64,000 nt of DNA from Thysanoteuthis rhombus (GCA_963457665.1 OY735207.1:37612316-37676315), one strand, 5' to 3'; positions 1-12,034 are shown, counted from the stretch's first letter. The notes: a model not told the origin generated them from the sequence alone. Translations and numbers: made by a program.

Positions 1-195
1 ACAAGCCCGGCTGCTGCAGGGTCAGACACCACTTCAACTCAAGACGATTACTACAACATTGTATTGTAGATACAATGGATAGATTTGTAGATATATGAGA
101 AATGTCAGTTTGACTCAGTTGGTAAGATAGATGGCTATCAATCACTTGGTCGTGATTTGAGAGTATTTCGATTTTTTTATACGGGTTTTGTTCAT
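1..195 (+). repeat. tRNA-like SINE copy, truncated by the window start
   Basis: The segment shares its order and wording with 36467-36780. Both begin with an ACAAGCC..GGTTGCT-like block, continue through an AAGATGATTAC-like block and reach a tRNA-like part. The tRNA-like part (TTTGACTCAGTTGG near 113-126, then GATTTGAGAGTATTTCGATT) fits degenerate RNA polymerase III A and B boxes. This suggests a tRNA-derived SINE. No matching target-site duplication can be seen because the left end is cut by the window. Confidence 0.5.
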
Positions 196-857
196 CATGA
201 CAGGCCAGACAGAAAGTGATGAGTTTACTCCCCTGAATTTGGTGAGGATTGTTCTTGATCTCATTACAATAGAATAACAAAATCAACTCCAGACTTGGAC
301 TGGAGTTTGACAATATGTATGGATGATGGTCCTCAAACAGACACACAATATGTCAACTATATCCTTCAGCCATTCATATTTTTGATAAGTTCTTGTTAAA
401 GTAAAGACTTGTAAACATTTACTCAAAGCTTTGCTCTCTAAAAGATTGTCGTCTTACAGTTATAGTCATATTGTACATAGAAGATAAGAAAAATTTTCAA
501 AAAACAAAAAAATAATTTTCCTAACACAATAAGGAGTATATATCTATATTTTTGCAAAAGCTGGATCAGTTTTATCAAATGCAATCAACTGCAGAATGTG
601 TTAAATTAAAAGAAAAACATATTCAACCTTTGAAGTCAAGAAGATGAGAAATATGGCGAAATTCATGTTGATTATATTTGATAATTATTTGAACAGGTTT
701 TGTTGGTCACTCAATTGAAACAGTCATATGACTAATGTCTTTTGGTGATGTGTTGAATGATCAATTAAAAAATTCGAAAAAAGGGGTGATCAATGAATCA
801 GTTACTTTCCTCATTTTTCATTGGAGAGTAATCACTAAATCCAAATTTTCAATAAAC

Positions 858-1084
858 AAGAATGAATGCTGCTGAAGAACCAATTTAGCATAAAGTCCTG
901 TTAAAAACCTGTTCAGGATGGAAAATCTTTTTTCTAAACATAGTAAGAATAAATTTTCAAATTTTCAGCCATTTAACTCTATCGGTATGGTCTGTATGCA
1001 CAATACATACATACCTACATAGCCAGCAAGCTTAAAAAACTGAAGAAACCTATACTGACTGGTTTGGTGACAGTTTCTAATAAA
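858..1084 (+). repeat. Dispersed repeat family E, copy 1
   Basis: One of six related segments (also 3474-3590 minus, 8637-8795 minus, 18470-18724, 42618-42880 and 45101-45376). Shared landmarks in order are GAATGCTGC, CAATTTAGCATAAA, a CAAATTTTCAGCC block, CCATTGGTATGGCCTGTAT-like wording, a CATACATAGCCAGCCAGCAAGC-like block and AACTGAAGAAACC near the end. No coding potential, A/B box or terminal inverted repeat was recognised, so the class is unknown. Confidence 0.65.
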
Positions 1085-2478
1085 TAAAAGCAGAAAACTA
1101 ACTTCCTAATTCTTCAACAGAAAGCAATAACATTTTTTTGATTGCTTTTTAACTGCATTACAGTTACACGTTGACTCATCCCAACCATTAAAAGAATAAT
1201 TACATATTGTCCGTCTATGGGCTTTTTTCTTATCTTTTTCTTTATTTCAAGATATGAATAATTATACAAGTACAGGCATCTTCTGATGTAGTGCGGTTCA
1301 TGATTCAAAGTGGGTAGGTTGTTGGTGAACCCCAACATTTATACCTATATCATCGTCAACTCACATAGAAAACTGAATGAACACAGAATTCCCCTTGGAA
1401 TCTACAAGTTCAATATTTTGGGCTGAGAGCTATTTTGCTTCTTCATGAGCCCACTTGATACCAGAAATGACACAACTTTGCTACAACATAATTTGACAAC
1501 ATTCGATGACACAGGTGAAATAATTCCCAGTCTACTCCCAAAATAGTGTAAACGCTCTCTTGGACTCCCAAACATCCAAGTTATAATGGGGAACGCCTAT
1601 ACTGAGTTGTATTTTCACATCTACAACCAGAACATGTTCATAAGCAATTTATAACTTTGAACAATGTTCATCTTTCGTATTTTTTTGAGCATGTAGGGAA
1701 GTCATGTCTGGTATGCATGATTAAGTGCAAAACATGTGGCAAAAATTTTAATTTTTTTCTCTTTTTCTGTTAGCGTCACTAGAAACTCTGTAAGTACACA
1801 AGCTGTCTTGGCATAATTTACTACCGATTCTCCCCGAATTAGGAGAGGGCATGTATTTCTAATATATGTCGAAAGTACTTTTTTTTATTTTAAAAAACAC
1901 TTTTTTCTCAGGTTTCACTAAAATCTAAATATTTACCCCTTATTATGTTCAGAAAAAAAAATTTCTGTGTTTTCTTGAAAATCTTCCTCCCTTTCTATTT
2001 ACAATGTAAGTATAATGTAAAACACAACACTGATTCCCACCATAGGATTAAAACAAAGGGAATGGTAGAAACGCTAATGCTTACATCACAGACGTTGTGT
2101 CATTTGGTGCTATGAGAGAAAGAATGAAAGAAAATGGAAGGAAGAAAAAGGGAATGAAGATAGAGAAAGAAAGAATGATCTCGTCTATAACTTTCAGAAA
2201 AGACACGAACATACTAACATTCGTTCAGTAAACTTTATGTTGATAAAATTTGTCATAAGGAATGATAGTTATACATTGAATAAGACTTCATCAGTAAAAA
2301 AAGAATTCTACTAAATATAATGCATTTTATAGACATGATTTATGAATAACTGTAATAGAAAAAAAAAAGAATGAAATGTCTTGACACCAAAATTTTTGAA
2401 AGAAAGAAAGCAAAATCAACTGAATATCTATGAACGACGGTCGTTTTAGTTTTTACAAAAAGAAAAACATATTTATTT
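1085..2478. other. AT-rich stretch, nothing recognised
   Basis: No coding-like frame, paired inverted repeat or relation to the other repeats here was recognised. It includes an A/G-rich stretch with repeated GAAAGAA-like motifs at about 2110-2180. Confidence 0.5.
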
Positions 2479-3460
2479 CTATTTTTCTTTCATTAACTCT
2501 CTCATTTCTTTTCATCTGTGCACTGTTTTTAACATCGATTGAGTGATAGTGTGAAACTTGACAATTTTCAATCGGGACTACCTTCCCTACATTATGAAAA
2601 AATTGAAAATTCAAAGATTTTAGTATTAAATTTCATTTTTATGCTATTTTCCAAAACAAAAGAGATTATTTATACAAGTTATACTTCCGTATAAATGGTG
2701 GAAACTATGTGCCCACTTTACCATCATTATAAGATTGTAAACAACAACTACCCCATAATCCTAATTATTGAACTTTTCTCAAAACTGAAAAATTCCCTGG
2801 GAACCCCATAGTCATATGGATTGAAAGCATAAAAATTACTTGTGAAAACATTTTTTTGAATTTGTGAGAGATCAGAAACTGAGATGCCTTTCCTTAAAAA
2901 GTGCTCATAATTTAGTACAAGAAAAAATTGACAAGAAAAGGAAAAAAACATGTTAATAAATTTTGCACACAAAAATATATGCTTTATATTTCAGTGGGTT
3001 TTTTTTTGTATAGTTGAAGTAATACTTAGAACTACAAATCAATCACTTTTGAATGAAATTTATTCATTTTTTTTGCAGAAAGTTTAGGTTAAGATTTGTT
3101 TTTTAGAAGCATTCAGTTCTTGTTGGGAGAATTTTTTCAATTCAAGGTACTATTAGACTTTTGAACTGTGCGGACATTTGTTTGGTTTTTTTTTAACTCT
3201 AAAAGGTTTTACAAGGGGCTTCTATCTACAATGTAACTATGATGATAAAGTGGGCACACCATTTTACGGAGATATGGCTTACATTAGTGATCTTTTCTTC
3301 CTGGTACATTCTTTAATATAATCACCCCGTGTATAATCCTGGCACAATGTAGGGAAGGTGGTCTTGATAGTAAATAGTAATATTTCTCACTGTTGCTCAC
3401 TTGATGTTAAAAACAGTGTACAAATAAAAAGAAATAAGAGAATTAATGAAAGAAAAATAG
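2479..3460. mobile_element. Non-autonomous element with long inverted arms (~1 kb)
   Basis: The left arm (about 2479-2735) and right arm (about 3225-3460) are inverted relatives. The outer ~120 bp pair best: CTATTTTTCTTTCATTA at 2479 is mirrored by its complement ending at 3460, followed in order by CACTGTTTTTAACATC and CCTTCCCTACATT. A second paired block, TGCCCACTTTA, lies about 230 bp in. The centre (about 2740-3225) is unpaired and has no transposase frame. This is the structure of a fold-back or MITE-like derivative of a DNA transposon. The superfamily cannot be assigned. Confidence 0.7.
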
Positions 3461-3473
3461 ATGTAAAATTTAC

Positions 3474-3590
3474 CCCGCCCCCTCAAAAAGGGGGTTTAGT
3501 GGGTGGTTCAATTTAGGATGTAAGCTTATGCTAAATTGGTCTCTTGGTTTGTATCCAACAGTTTTCATGCTAGTTTTTTTAAAAATTGTT
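3474..3590 (-). repeat. Dispersed repeat family E, copy 2 (fragment)
   Basis: Read on the minus strand it carries the CAATTTAGCATAAGCTTAC-like core of family E, followed by a C-rich block (CCCCCTTTTTGAGGGGG-like). It abuts the right arm of the inverted-repeat element ending at 3460. Only the 5' half of the family is present. Confidence 0.55.
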
Positions 3591-4011
3591 TTTTTTGTTG
3601 AATGCCACCCAACAAAGGGCAAGAGAAGTAAAAAACAAGGACATTAGTCCCACGATGCATCCATACTTCACCTGTCATTCATACAACACAATAAGTCTTT
3701 TACTTACATCACTCTTTTGTGACAGGTTGATATATATTTGCGCTATAAAAAACCACACTGCATCAGGGGATGCCTGTATCAATAAAATTAATATTTTTGA
3801 TTTGTAAAATATGTATATACTGCAAACAGTACTATATTAGGGACACCTGTAGCAACAAAATTGCACCTTTGATATCAAAAAAATACATTATATCCGAGAG
3901 AACACCTGTACTGATTGTATTTCTATAGTTACCAATATGAAGTCAGGTGAAAAAACTAACTTCCAAGAGGAAGAATGTCTCATCAGATCATTTTGTTTTT
4001 CGAATTCTTAA

Positions 4012-4300
4012 GGTAGAGAATTTTTTCAATTTTGTGGATGATGTAATTTCAAGTGGCAATGAAGTCAGGGTCTAGTTCTGCATTGTAATTGTATAGTAAA
4101 TTGAATCTGCCTTCTGGAACATGAGGTAACGGACAAAAACTATTTACTTTTATTCTTTAAGTTAGAGCATGGTGAATATGTAGGGCTAAAAATATTCTTT
4201 CTACCCTGTGCCAAAAATTGATTTCAAACATATTGGGGATGGACCGACCAACAGACTGACTGACCAACTGACCTACAGACCCTATTTTTGAGATGTGTGT
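4012..4300 (+). repeat. Dispersed repeat family F, copy 1
   Basis: It aligns by eye with 7415-7600. Shared blocks are GATGATGTAATTT, AAGTCAGGGTCTAGTTC, TGTAATTGTATAGTAAATTG, a CATAAGGTAA..GG.C..AAACTATT block and a tail rich in GACTGACC repeats. No ORF or inverted termini were recognised. Confidence 0.55.
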
Positions 4301-5084
4301 GGGTGCATCTAAAGATGAATAATTTATTACTACTTGATAAATGATGAATCAATCATAGAAAAACTCTCATCACTAAAGCCCTTTCCTTAAGCTAATTTAA
4401 ATAGATAATTATAAAACTAGCCATTTTGTAATTCTGATTTCTTTCTCCTTAAAACAGTTTGATAATCCAGTGGTAATTTTACTGTTGAGATCTTAATCTG
4501 ATTAAAGGAAGATCATTACAAGGTTGGCCAATTATTGAACAGTGGGGTTCTGCGAACCAGATTGTACATACCTGTAAGTTCACTCTAGTCTCTAGTGATA
4601 GTAGATAAGAGAAGCAAGATATTTAACAATGCCTAGCCTTTAAAAATTATCATTTACTTGTTTGGGTTGATTTTATCAAATTTACTTCTAGCTATAAGGA
4701 AAAACGAAAGTCATCACTTTATCTGTAATTATATGTTTGATGAACAACCTTGGTTAGAAATTTTAAAAATTTGATCATAAATGAAAATGAGACAGAGCTT
4801 AAAACAATAACAATGATTTTAATTTATTAAAAAACATGAATTGCTGGCAGAGTTCAAAGGTTGAGCTTTCTGCTTATTTTGAACATGTAATTAAAAAAGT
4901 TAAAAGAAATAGAAAAAAACAAGCGTAAATGTTTGTTTCTGCAAAGCAAACAAACTCACTCATTACATCTGTATACGTTGTGCACTATCAGGATAACTGA
5001 CCTTAAATGAAATAGACGTTTGACAAGACAAAAGCTCAGTAGTTTCACATATCTGTAGCAAGAAGTTAAAAACTAAACTTGTGG
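4301..5084. other. AT-rich stretch, nothing recognised
   Basis: No coding-like frame or family relationship was recognised. Frequent stop codons occur in all frames. Confidence 0.5.
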
Positions 5085-5870
5085 TCATGATCATCATCCT
5101 CTCAGCATCTATTGTTGGAGACAGACCTTTCCCAAGTTTTGCTAGACCTCTCTATGGGGGTCGCAGAGTCAGTACTTTCTGAACTAGTCTAGTTCATCAT
5201 GCAATCTAATTTTTTGCTCGTTGTAGTTTTGCAAATGATCTCTGGAGATCCTCATTGTGAGTTGTGATGTCCAGCGATTGTCTGCCATTCTCGCAACATG
5301 TCCAGCTCATTGCCATTTGAGTTTTTCTATATCTTGGACTTCCATTTTTTTTCTCTGATACACTGAGCTGTCTTATGATATTGAGCATGATTTCCTCCAG
5401 TGTACAGTGCATGGTTCTCAATTTGGGGGCCAATCTTCTGGTTCGGTTCCATGTTTCAGCTTCATATGTGACTATTTTCTTTCTAAAATTAATGGGATTT
5501 TCTTGTTTTCGAAAATAGAGCTTGCTCAACCAAAAGCTTGCCAACCCAAAGTGATTTTTTGCTAGATTTTTTCTTCTTTTGAGGATTTCATGAAGATTCA
5601 TTGACCCAGGCAGACATAGTGTTCCAGTTTCTTCAGCTCTGTGATTTCAATGTTGTCTGTTGTGTCTTTGTCCTCAACAAGTTTGTTGCATATGACATTT
5701 GTTTAACTAAAGTTCATGTGAAAAACCAACCTTGTTGCTTTCTTTATTCAGTTTGTCTAGCATTATTTGGAATTCATCAAGATTCTCAGCAAAAAGGATG
5801 ATGTCTTCAGCAAATTTAAGGTTACTTAGGTATTTGCTGTCTATTTTAATTCCTTTAGCCACTAGTGAAT
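5085..5870 (-). pseudogene. LINE pol relic: reverse transcriptase motif C to C-terminus
   Basis: On the minus strand, translation from about 5870 gives NLKFAEDIILFAENLDEF, the YADD-box region of a non-LTR retrotransposon reverse transcriptase (here F-A-E-D). Downstream the open frame 5601-5206 continues with EILKRRKNLAKNHFGLASF, then YEAETWNRTRRL, a degenerate version of the family's YGAETW.LTK segment. The 3' end falls near ATGATCATGACC at about 5085, like the short GAT-type tails of the other copies. The element is 5'-truncated and frame-broken, with a stop before the catalytic part joins the 131-codon frame, so it cannot be active. It belongs to the same family as the 3' ends at 18058, 22745, 24838, 29585 and 41565. 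The clade (RTE-, Jockey- or CR1-like) is not fixed from these pieces. Confidence 0.8.
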
Positions 5871-6679
5871 ATGCTTGAAAAGACTAACTGGTGGTGTTAG
5901 GAAAATGAGTGAAACAGTTGAAATACATGCTGTGCTGACTCACATGAAGACAAGCCGAACACTGAGGATCTTTATATTTTTCCAGTAGGCTCCCCAAAAC
6001 AACTTTGATGTGCTATTTATTGACTGGATAGTTACATTTCTTATTGATCAATCTGAAAAGAGGAATGATAAAAATATTCTTGTGGTGTAATCCTCTTTTT
6101 GCAATGAATTTATGCTGGAACTAAAAATAACGTGTTGTCTGCTACAAAGTAGAGAAGATTAAATGTGAACTAAGATCTCATTTATTTGTTTATAATGTAA
6201 CCCTGAGTGGTCTCCCTTGTGCTTATGGCTTAGAGCTAATAGAAAAAACTGCAATATCTCTCATGACAATTTGAAGAGAGAAAAAAATTACCAAATGTGA
6301 CAGACACTTTGGGAAGGCCCGAAGATACAGTAACTAAAACATGATAAAAACGATGATAAATCAGTGAATTAGATACATTTCCCGGTTATTCTTTGGCAAG
6401 ATATATTACCTGCTAGTCTCAGCATACAAGAGATCTACAATGTATGAAAGCCTTGAATATTAAAGGAAAAATATTGGTTATATCATAAATGACAATGAAA
6501 ATGAATTGGATACATTAGCATCAAGACTCAGATATTTTATAATGTCCCTTTTGCAATATTTAAACTAGAGAGGACACAGGGAGTGTATACCTCAGCCGAC
6601 TCCATTGTCAGGAGAACTAGTTGGGGATGGATCCATGCCAAAATGAAATCAATTCTCCTATAGCATATCATCTTTCAAT
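5871..6679. other. Unassigned AT-rich stretch
   Basis: No gene, inverted repeat or dispersed family was recognised between the LINE relic and the 163-bp tandem array. Confidence 0.5.
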
Positions 6680-7410
6680 CTAAAATATTTCATTGAGGAC
6701 TTTTGAAGAAATCATGTGAAAAGACATGAAATGGGGATATTATATTGTGTGGACACATAATTATGATATAGGGGAGGTAATTTTGCATGGATCCTTTCAA
6801 AAACTTAATTTTTTTCCCTTGTGGCCAATTGTCCATCCTTCCTGTAGAAAATTTTATTGAAATTCATTCAGAACTTCTGGAGATATCATATAGATAGTGA
6901 TGAGTGTATACATAAATGTATGACAGAAAAACAGAAAAATATCTCTCAATTAAAAGAGAACTTCTGGATACACCCTAAAATTAAACTAATTTTTTCTCAC
7001 CCTATTGCCCACTGTCCACAGAATTTAATTGAGAACTTCTGGAGATAGTGTTTGGACAGATGTCAAATTTTTGCCATACTATGAGGTGTGGACATATAAT
7101 TACAACATTGGGGAGATAATTGTGCATGGACTGATCCAAAAGTTCTTCTGAGACCTATTGTCTACCCTTCCACAAATTTTGATCAAAATTTATAGGAATC
7201 TCGTGTAGACTTATGAAATTTTGACAGTATGTTGTGTGGACATAACTATGATGCAGGTGAGGTAATTGTGTATGAATCTGCCCCAGAATTTACTCGCTCT
7301 TTCTTTAGCATATTACCAATTCAATCACACACTGATTTTCATTGTAATTCATCAAGAACTTTCGGAGATATTGTGTGGACAGTTGTGAAATTTTTATGTC
7401 ATCATCAGGG
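6680..7410. repeat. Degenerate tandem array, period ~163 bp, about four units
   Basis: The phrase AACTTCTGGAGATA-like recurs at about 6873, 7031, 7196 (diverged) and 7361, spaced 158-165 bp apart. It is preceded each time by an AAATTTTATTGAAATTCAT-like phrase, and GTGTGGACA..TAATTATGAT recurs at 6747, 7084 and 7231. Units are strongly diverged. The wording resembles a phrase common in dispersed repeats of many invertebrates (..TTTCGGAGATATTGTGTGGAC..), so an old transposon-derived satellite is likely. Confidence 0.6.
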
Positions 7411-7414
7411 AATC

Positions 7415-7600
7415 TTTCCATCATTATTCTATTATTTTGAATGATGTAATTTTAAGAGGCCATAGAGTCAGGATCCAGTTCCACACAGTAATTGTATGGT
7501 AAATTGAATTCCCCATCTAAAACATAAGGTAATAGGCAGAAACTATTAGGGACTGATGGATGGACTGACCCACTTACAGAGATGCTTGTGGAGGCATCAT
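7415..7600 (+). repeat. Dispersed repeat family F, copy 2
   Basis: This is the second copy of the family at 4012-4300, by eye about 70% identical over the first ~130 bp and ending in a GGACTGATGGATGGACTGACC tail of the same kind. It directly follows the 163-bp array, so the array may be part of the same larger element. Confidence 0.5.
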
Positions 7601-7771
7601 GGCTACTTTTTAAATTTTAAGTGCATTATATCTCTATGACTCATATAAAGTTTAGTTTTCCAGAAAATCCTTTTCATATCAAAGGAGTTTGATTTCTTCA
7701 GTTTTTTACTCTTGGACATCAGAAATTGATTTGTATCAAGTCAGTTTCAAACTTGGTGTCATAACAATACC

Positions 7772-7837
7772 ATTCAAGAGATTCCCAGTCTTAAGGTCAA
7801 ATGGTCATTTGACCTTAAGACTGGGAATCTCTTGAAT
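7772..7837. repeat. Perfect 66-bp palindrome
   Basis: Two 32-bp arms (7772-7803 and 7806-7837) are exact reverse complements around a 2-bp spacer (GT at 7804-7805). The arm reads ATTCAAGAGATTCCCAGTCT and continues to 7803. No mismatch is visible. Confidence 0.95.
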
Positions 7838-8636
7838 TTTACAATAGTGGACACTCACAAGGCGAAACTAATGCATTTGACCTATAGGACATAGTGAAAG
7901 AGAATCGGATAAGCTGTCAGTAAGGGTAGGTAATCTTCTGAACAATAGAGATTAGACAATGCTTGGATGATTCCAAAGATGTGATACATTAAATGGTGAC
8001 TAGATAAAGGCAGACATTTAAATCTTAAAACATACTTTAATTTCTTTCGCAGCAGTTTATGAAAAAATATTTTCTCCCAGTTATGTGAAAATAGAGTATT
8101 TCTATAAAAAAAAAAGGTATGAAGCAAAGAAACAATCATTGAATCATAACAGAATTTTTTTTATCGTTTTCAGACCCAAAAAATGAAGGTGATTATATGC
8201 ATGTTTGGAAGGTGCAAGAGACTAGAGTGTAGTTTGGAGGAGGAGAGGGTATGTGCTACCTCTATAATGACTAGTTGCAAAATATGGAATGCTATTTTCA
8301 CTCTTTACCTTTTTTGGCATAAAGTGAATCCTTGAAAAGTGGAGAGTAATTGTATGAAATTGAGTTATCTAAATAAACAGATCATATAGTTTTTTGGGAA
8401 GAATTTTTAATTCAACTATTGTATATAAGAGTGTTTCTCAAAAGGGGCTACAAGATACTTTGTGGTACTATAGCAGGTGTTTGAGATTTTTTTTAAATGA
8501 CAGTTTAAAAAGTATTCATCATGCACAATTCCTAAAATGATTATATTAGAATGGGTCTCTTTTTTCTGCCTCTGATAATCAACAGAATAGTTAGAAACGA
8601 TCTGTCAACCAAAATTTTAACCATAAATGTCAACAC
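7838..8636. other. Unassigned AT-rich stretch
   Basis: No coding-like frame or repeat relationship was recognised between the palindrome and the family E copy. A purine-rich segment (GGAGGAGGAGAGGG-like) lies near 8235. Confidence 0.45.
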
Positions 8637-8795
8637 AGGTTTCATCAGTTTCTAAGTTGGTTCGGTAGTTTTTTTGTTTTTTTGACCCCCCCAACAGATT
8701 TTTTCTATAGTTAAGGGTTCAATTTACAATGTAAGTTTATGTTGAATCATGGGCCTGGATACGTTCATGCTCGTTTTTTGAAAATTGGAGTTATT
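8637..8795 (-). repeat. Dispersed repeat family E, copy 3 (internal deletion)
   Basis: The minus strand contains the family's AAACTTACATTGTAAATTGA core and, at the other end, the GACCAACTT..AAACTGA.GAAAC terminus (here at 8641-8668). The middle ~100 bp present in the copies at 18470 and 45101 is missing. Confidence 0.6.
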
Positions 8796-9039
8796 AGTGA
8801 CCCAACAAAAGACAGGAGTGGTAACATTCATTGATCACCCCTTCTTCCAATTTTTTTATATTGATCATCCCCAACATGGCATGCTGCCAAATGACATTAA
8901 TGTTATGACGGTTTCTATTGACAGACTAACCACACTCTCCAACTCTCTACTTTGTTTTTAATTATTTGAAAAATAAGGTGAAGGAAAGCAAATTGAAGGA
9001 AACAGTTGTAATTATAATCAAAATTTTTTTACCACAGTG

Positions 9040-9095
9040 ATGGTTCAGGAAAGAGGACTCACCTGGAAAGAAAGAAAAAATTTGATTAATGAAAA
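9040..9095 (-). promoter_or_regulatory. Recursive-splice-like AG|GT site (minus strand)
   Basis: On the minus strand a branch-point-like TTAAT is followed by a pyrimidine run (TTTTTTCTTTCTTTCC) and then CAG|GTGAGT, with the AG|GT junction between 9063 and 9062. A strong 3' splice site directly joined to a strong 5' splice site is the known signature of ratchet-point (zero-nucleotide exon) splicing in very long introns. A matching motif on the same strand lies at 62038/62039. Alternatives are a chance match or an ordinary small exon starting GTGAGT. Confidence 0.35.
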
Positions 9096-10984
9096 GAAAC
9101 ACAGAAATGAAACGAAAATTTGGATTTGACAAAATATTTTTTAACCCCTTAGATTATTCATCATAGTAAGTTTTACATGTTCTCAAGCAATGATAACCAA
9201 CATTGCCCAGCGAAAAAAAAATAACAGGAAATACAACAGAGGGAAAAATATGTTCATCAATACATTTCTTCTTACACAACAGAACACAACAAAATGCAAA
9301 AAAAAAGGAATATTTACACTGCTCATACATGAAAAGGTTTTTTTTTTTTACTGAAAATGTATTCTAGGGCACAAAACAAATGATGTAGTCCTTCTGTTTA
9401 ACAAGGGTACTGGGTACACTGCACCAGAGGTTTACTGGGTGCTTATATGAAAAATTAGCTTTTTTGGATTCGTCTGAAAACGTTTTTCTAGGTTGCACTA
9501 TGTTTTAAATACAAAACAGAAAATAAACCTGGTTTTTTAGCCCCTTTGAGTTCTCTTGTTGGGCAGCCAGCACCATATATCCTATCAAATTTGACCTTTT
9601 GCAAGATCAAAAACATTTTTTGTTCTTCATAGCAAACTCAGTATCATGCTGGAAATCATTTCAATTCACTAGAAATGACCACTAGTGACCTTGAACCTAG
9701 TGTAAAAAGCAACTGGATGTTTGTGAGTCTTCAAGCCAAAATTTAAGTCAATAGCCCTTGTCTTTTTAGCACAATAGTGGAACAATTAAACATGCAAACA
9801 AACAGCAGGCCCCAATATTAGTATAGTTGCATATTTTTTTAATTAATAAAAGAAAATTTCTATTAAGACTGAAGAATCACTGCAGATGATTTCTTTCTTG
9901 TAAATTGTGATTAGTGTACTGATATTTCGAGTCTATCTGTCTATACTATATACTTGTATTGATCGTCAAAATCAGAAAATATCATTCATGAGACTTAGGT
10001 ATGATTTTTATATATCATATCCAGATATTTATTTCATTTGATGTAGTCATTGAAATATAATCATAAAAATTTGAGAGAGTCATTATTTGATTGTAAATTT
10101 AGGAGAATCTGTGTTTCTCCTTCCTCCACCATTCATAAAATCAAAGGTAATGATGAAGTAAACTCTTCTTTGGATGAGAGGGTCACAAATTGAACAATGT
10201 TATGTTTTGTTAAAAAAAAAACCCAATGAGAATAAAGAATGCCTCGCTACATCATTGTGAACTCAACGGTCACACAGTGCACTAGTGTCTCATTGTTACA
10301 AGAAAGTGTCTGTTCATGTATGTACCGTAAAGTTCCTTCTAAGTTACATCTAGGCTACAAAGCCAATTTCTCAAGATATGGCTCAATACTTCCCTGAGAA
10401 ACCCAGTACTTTGCTATATGACAGACTCTTATGGTATAGGATGAGACACAGAGCTTCAGCCCGCCCCAGCACTTCTTTATACTGAAGGCTTTCAATTCAA
10501 AGTTATCTTATCATGTGGACAGTTAGTGCTTTAAAAAGTCAGTTATTATACTTCATCCAATGGACTGATATTATGGATAGGGTAGAGAGCTAACGCAGAG
10601 GGCTTGTGATGAACAGTTAGAGGATTGAGATTAGTTACAATGAGTACTCATCTAAAAATGACCCTGTAAAATATAAACAGACAAAAACAACTAAAAACAA
10701 GAACCATAAGTTCAGCGATGTGTCCACCATTTATGATAGTTGTAGCAGGAGGAAAAAAAGCAAGTAGTCTTTCTTTGAGTCAATTGATTTTCATACTTAC
10801 AATACAAAATGAAAATATTCTGCAAGTATTTTTTCCAATAAATATTGTAAACAGCCATTTTTGACATATTCTAGGCCATTTTTATATCAAAAGTTTTTAA
10901 TTAAAATTTTTCCTATATAAGAATGCGGGAATTGACATCATTAGCAGTAAGTAAAAAAAATTTGATTGGAATAGATTCCTTTTA
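9096..10984. other. Unassigned stretch with no gene recognised
   Basis: Contains poly-A/poly-T runs and a block (9580-9790) with repeated TGACC phrases (CAAATTTGACC, AATGACC, GTGACCTTGAACC) that looks like an old repeat. A weak tRNA-like motif lies at about 10578-10650 but is too diverged to call. Confidence 0.4.
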
Positions 10985-10985
10985 A

Positions 10986-11017
10986 TGACGTCACACCTTT
11001 AAGTGATGTCACACCTT
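10986..11017. repeat. Short direct repeat with a CRE-like TGACGTCA
   Basis: TGACGTCACACCTT (10986-10999) is followed after 4 bp by TGATGTCACACCTT (11004-11017). The first copy contains the palindromic TGACGTCA bound by CREB/ATF proteins in animals. No promoter or gene start is seen nearby, so function is unproven. Confidence 0.35.
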
Positions 11018-11204
11018 ATCCTTCCATCCAATATCCATTGTTCAACCTAACTGCGATAGACCGACTGAAAAGCATCTTATATCAATATGTGGACACATCT
11101 AAAAAGAGAATTATTCATCGATTTTTTCTTCTAAGCAAATACTCAAAGTGGCATTACCAGACACAAGTGAAATGTTTCCCAATTGTTGTCTTTATTTTTG
11201 TCAA

Positions 11205-11280
11205 TAGTATGGTGATTTAGGAACCAAAATATTACGGTAATTTAGGAACCAAAATAGTATGGCAATTCAGGAACAAAAAT
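11205..11280. repeat. Tandem repeat, three 25-bp units
   Basis: Units contain ATTTAGGAACCAAAAT; the equivalent A is at 11215, 11240 and 11265, giving a 25-bp period. The units differ at a few positions. Confidence 0.8.
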
Positions 11281-11990
11281 AACGTCTCAAAACAATTTCA
11301 AACAAAATGGTATAAAACGTTTGCAAGGAAATAGAAAATTACAAGATCATTAACAGTTTGGTCTTTGTTAGGACGTCCATTTATATGCAACTAAAAAAGG
11401 ATACAGAAACAAAAGCAACTTTAATTTCTAAGGAGTAATTTTATTTTGTCTATTTTTAACTGTCTTTGATATTGCAAGGACATAAGAAAGATTACTTTGC
11501 ATTACCTGGGATAAAATGGTGTTACGGCTTTACTGTGTGACATGTGTCATCTTAGCTTCGAGTGACCGAGGCTATTTTAAAGAGACTGCACTAGACTGCG
11601 AGAAGTGAATTCTTCTATAAGGTTGATGTTAAAACTAACGTGTTTGTTAGATGGTGTGTCTATCATAATGCAAAAAAAATAAACAAGACAGACATTCCAA
11701 AAATTAACCGACAATTAGGGTTTCTTTTGGTGAGACAGAACAGTTTATATAAGGAATTGAGAAAATGCTGGTAAAAAAAGATCTTAGTGTGAAAACAGTC
11801 GTGGTTCTGGATTAATGTTGTTGACCAAGAGAAGAGAGATTGAAATCTCATTTCCTAGGCACTTGTTGACCAAAGTTTATCCAAAAGTCATTTCTATTTT
11901 TCTGTGTGAAGAAAGCAGTTCATAACTACTGAATGGCAAAGCATAGCTTGAATATTCATCAAAAAAAGTTCCTGATCAACTGTCAAGTTG

Positions 11991-11991
<1 letters not shown>

Positions 11992-12032
<41 letters not shown>
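11992..12032. repeat. (GA)n microsatellite
   Basis: Uninterrupted GA dinucleotides directly follow TTGATT. The Arg-Glu repeat frame here is a translation artefact of the dinucleotide. Confidence 0.95.

Positions 12033-12034
<2 letters not shown>

Noticed and set aside
10570-10720. Possible tRNA or SINE (AGAGAGCTAACGCAGAGGGC .. GGATTGAGATTAG)
   Set aside because: No cloverleaf can be drawn with confidence and no second copy is seen in the window.
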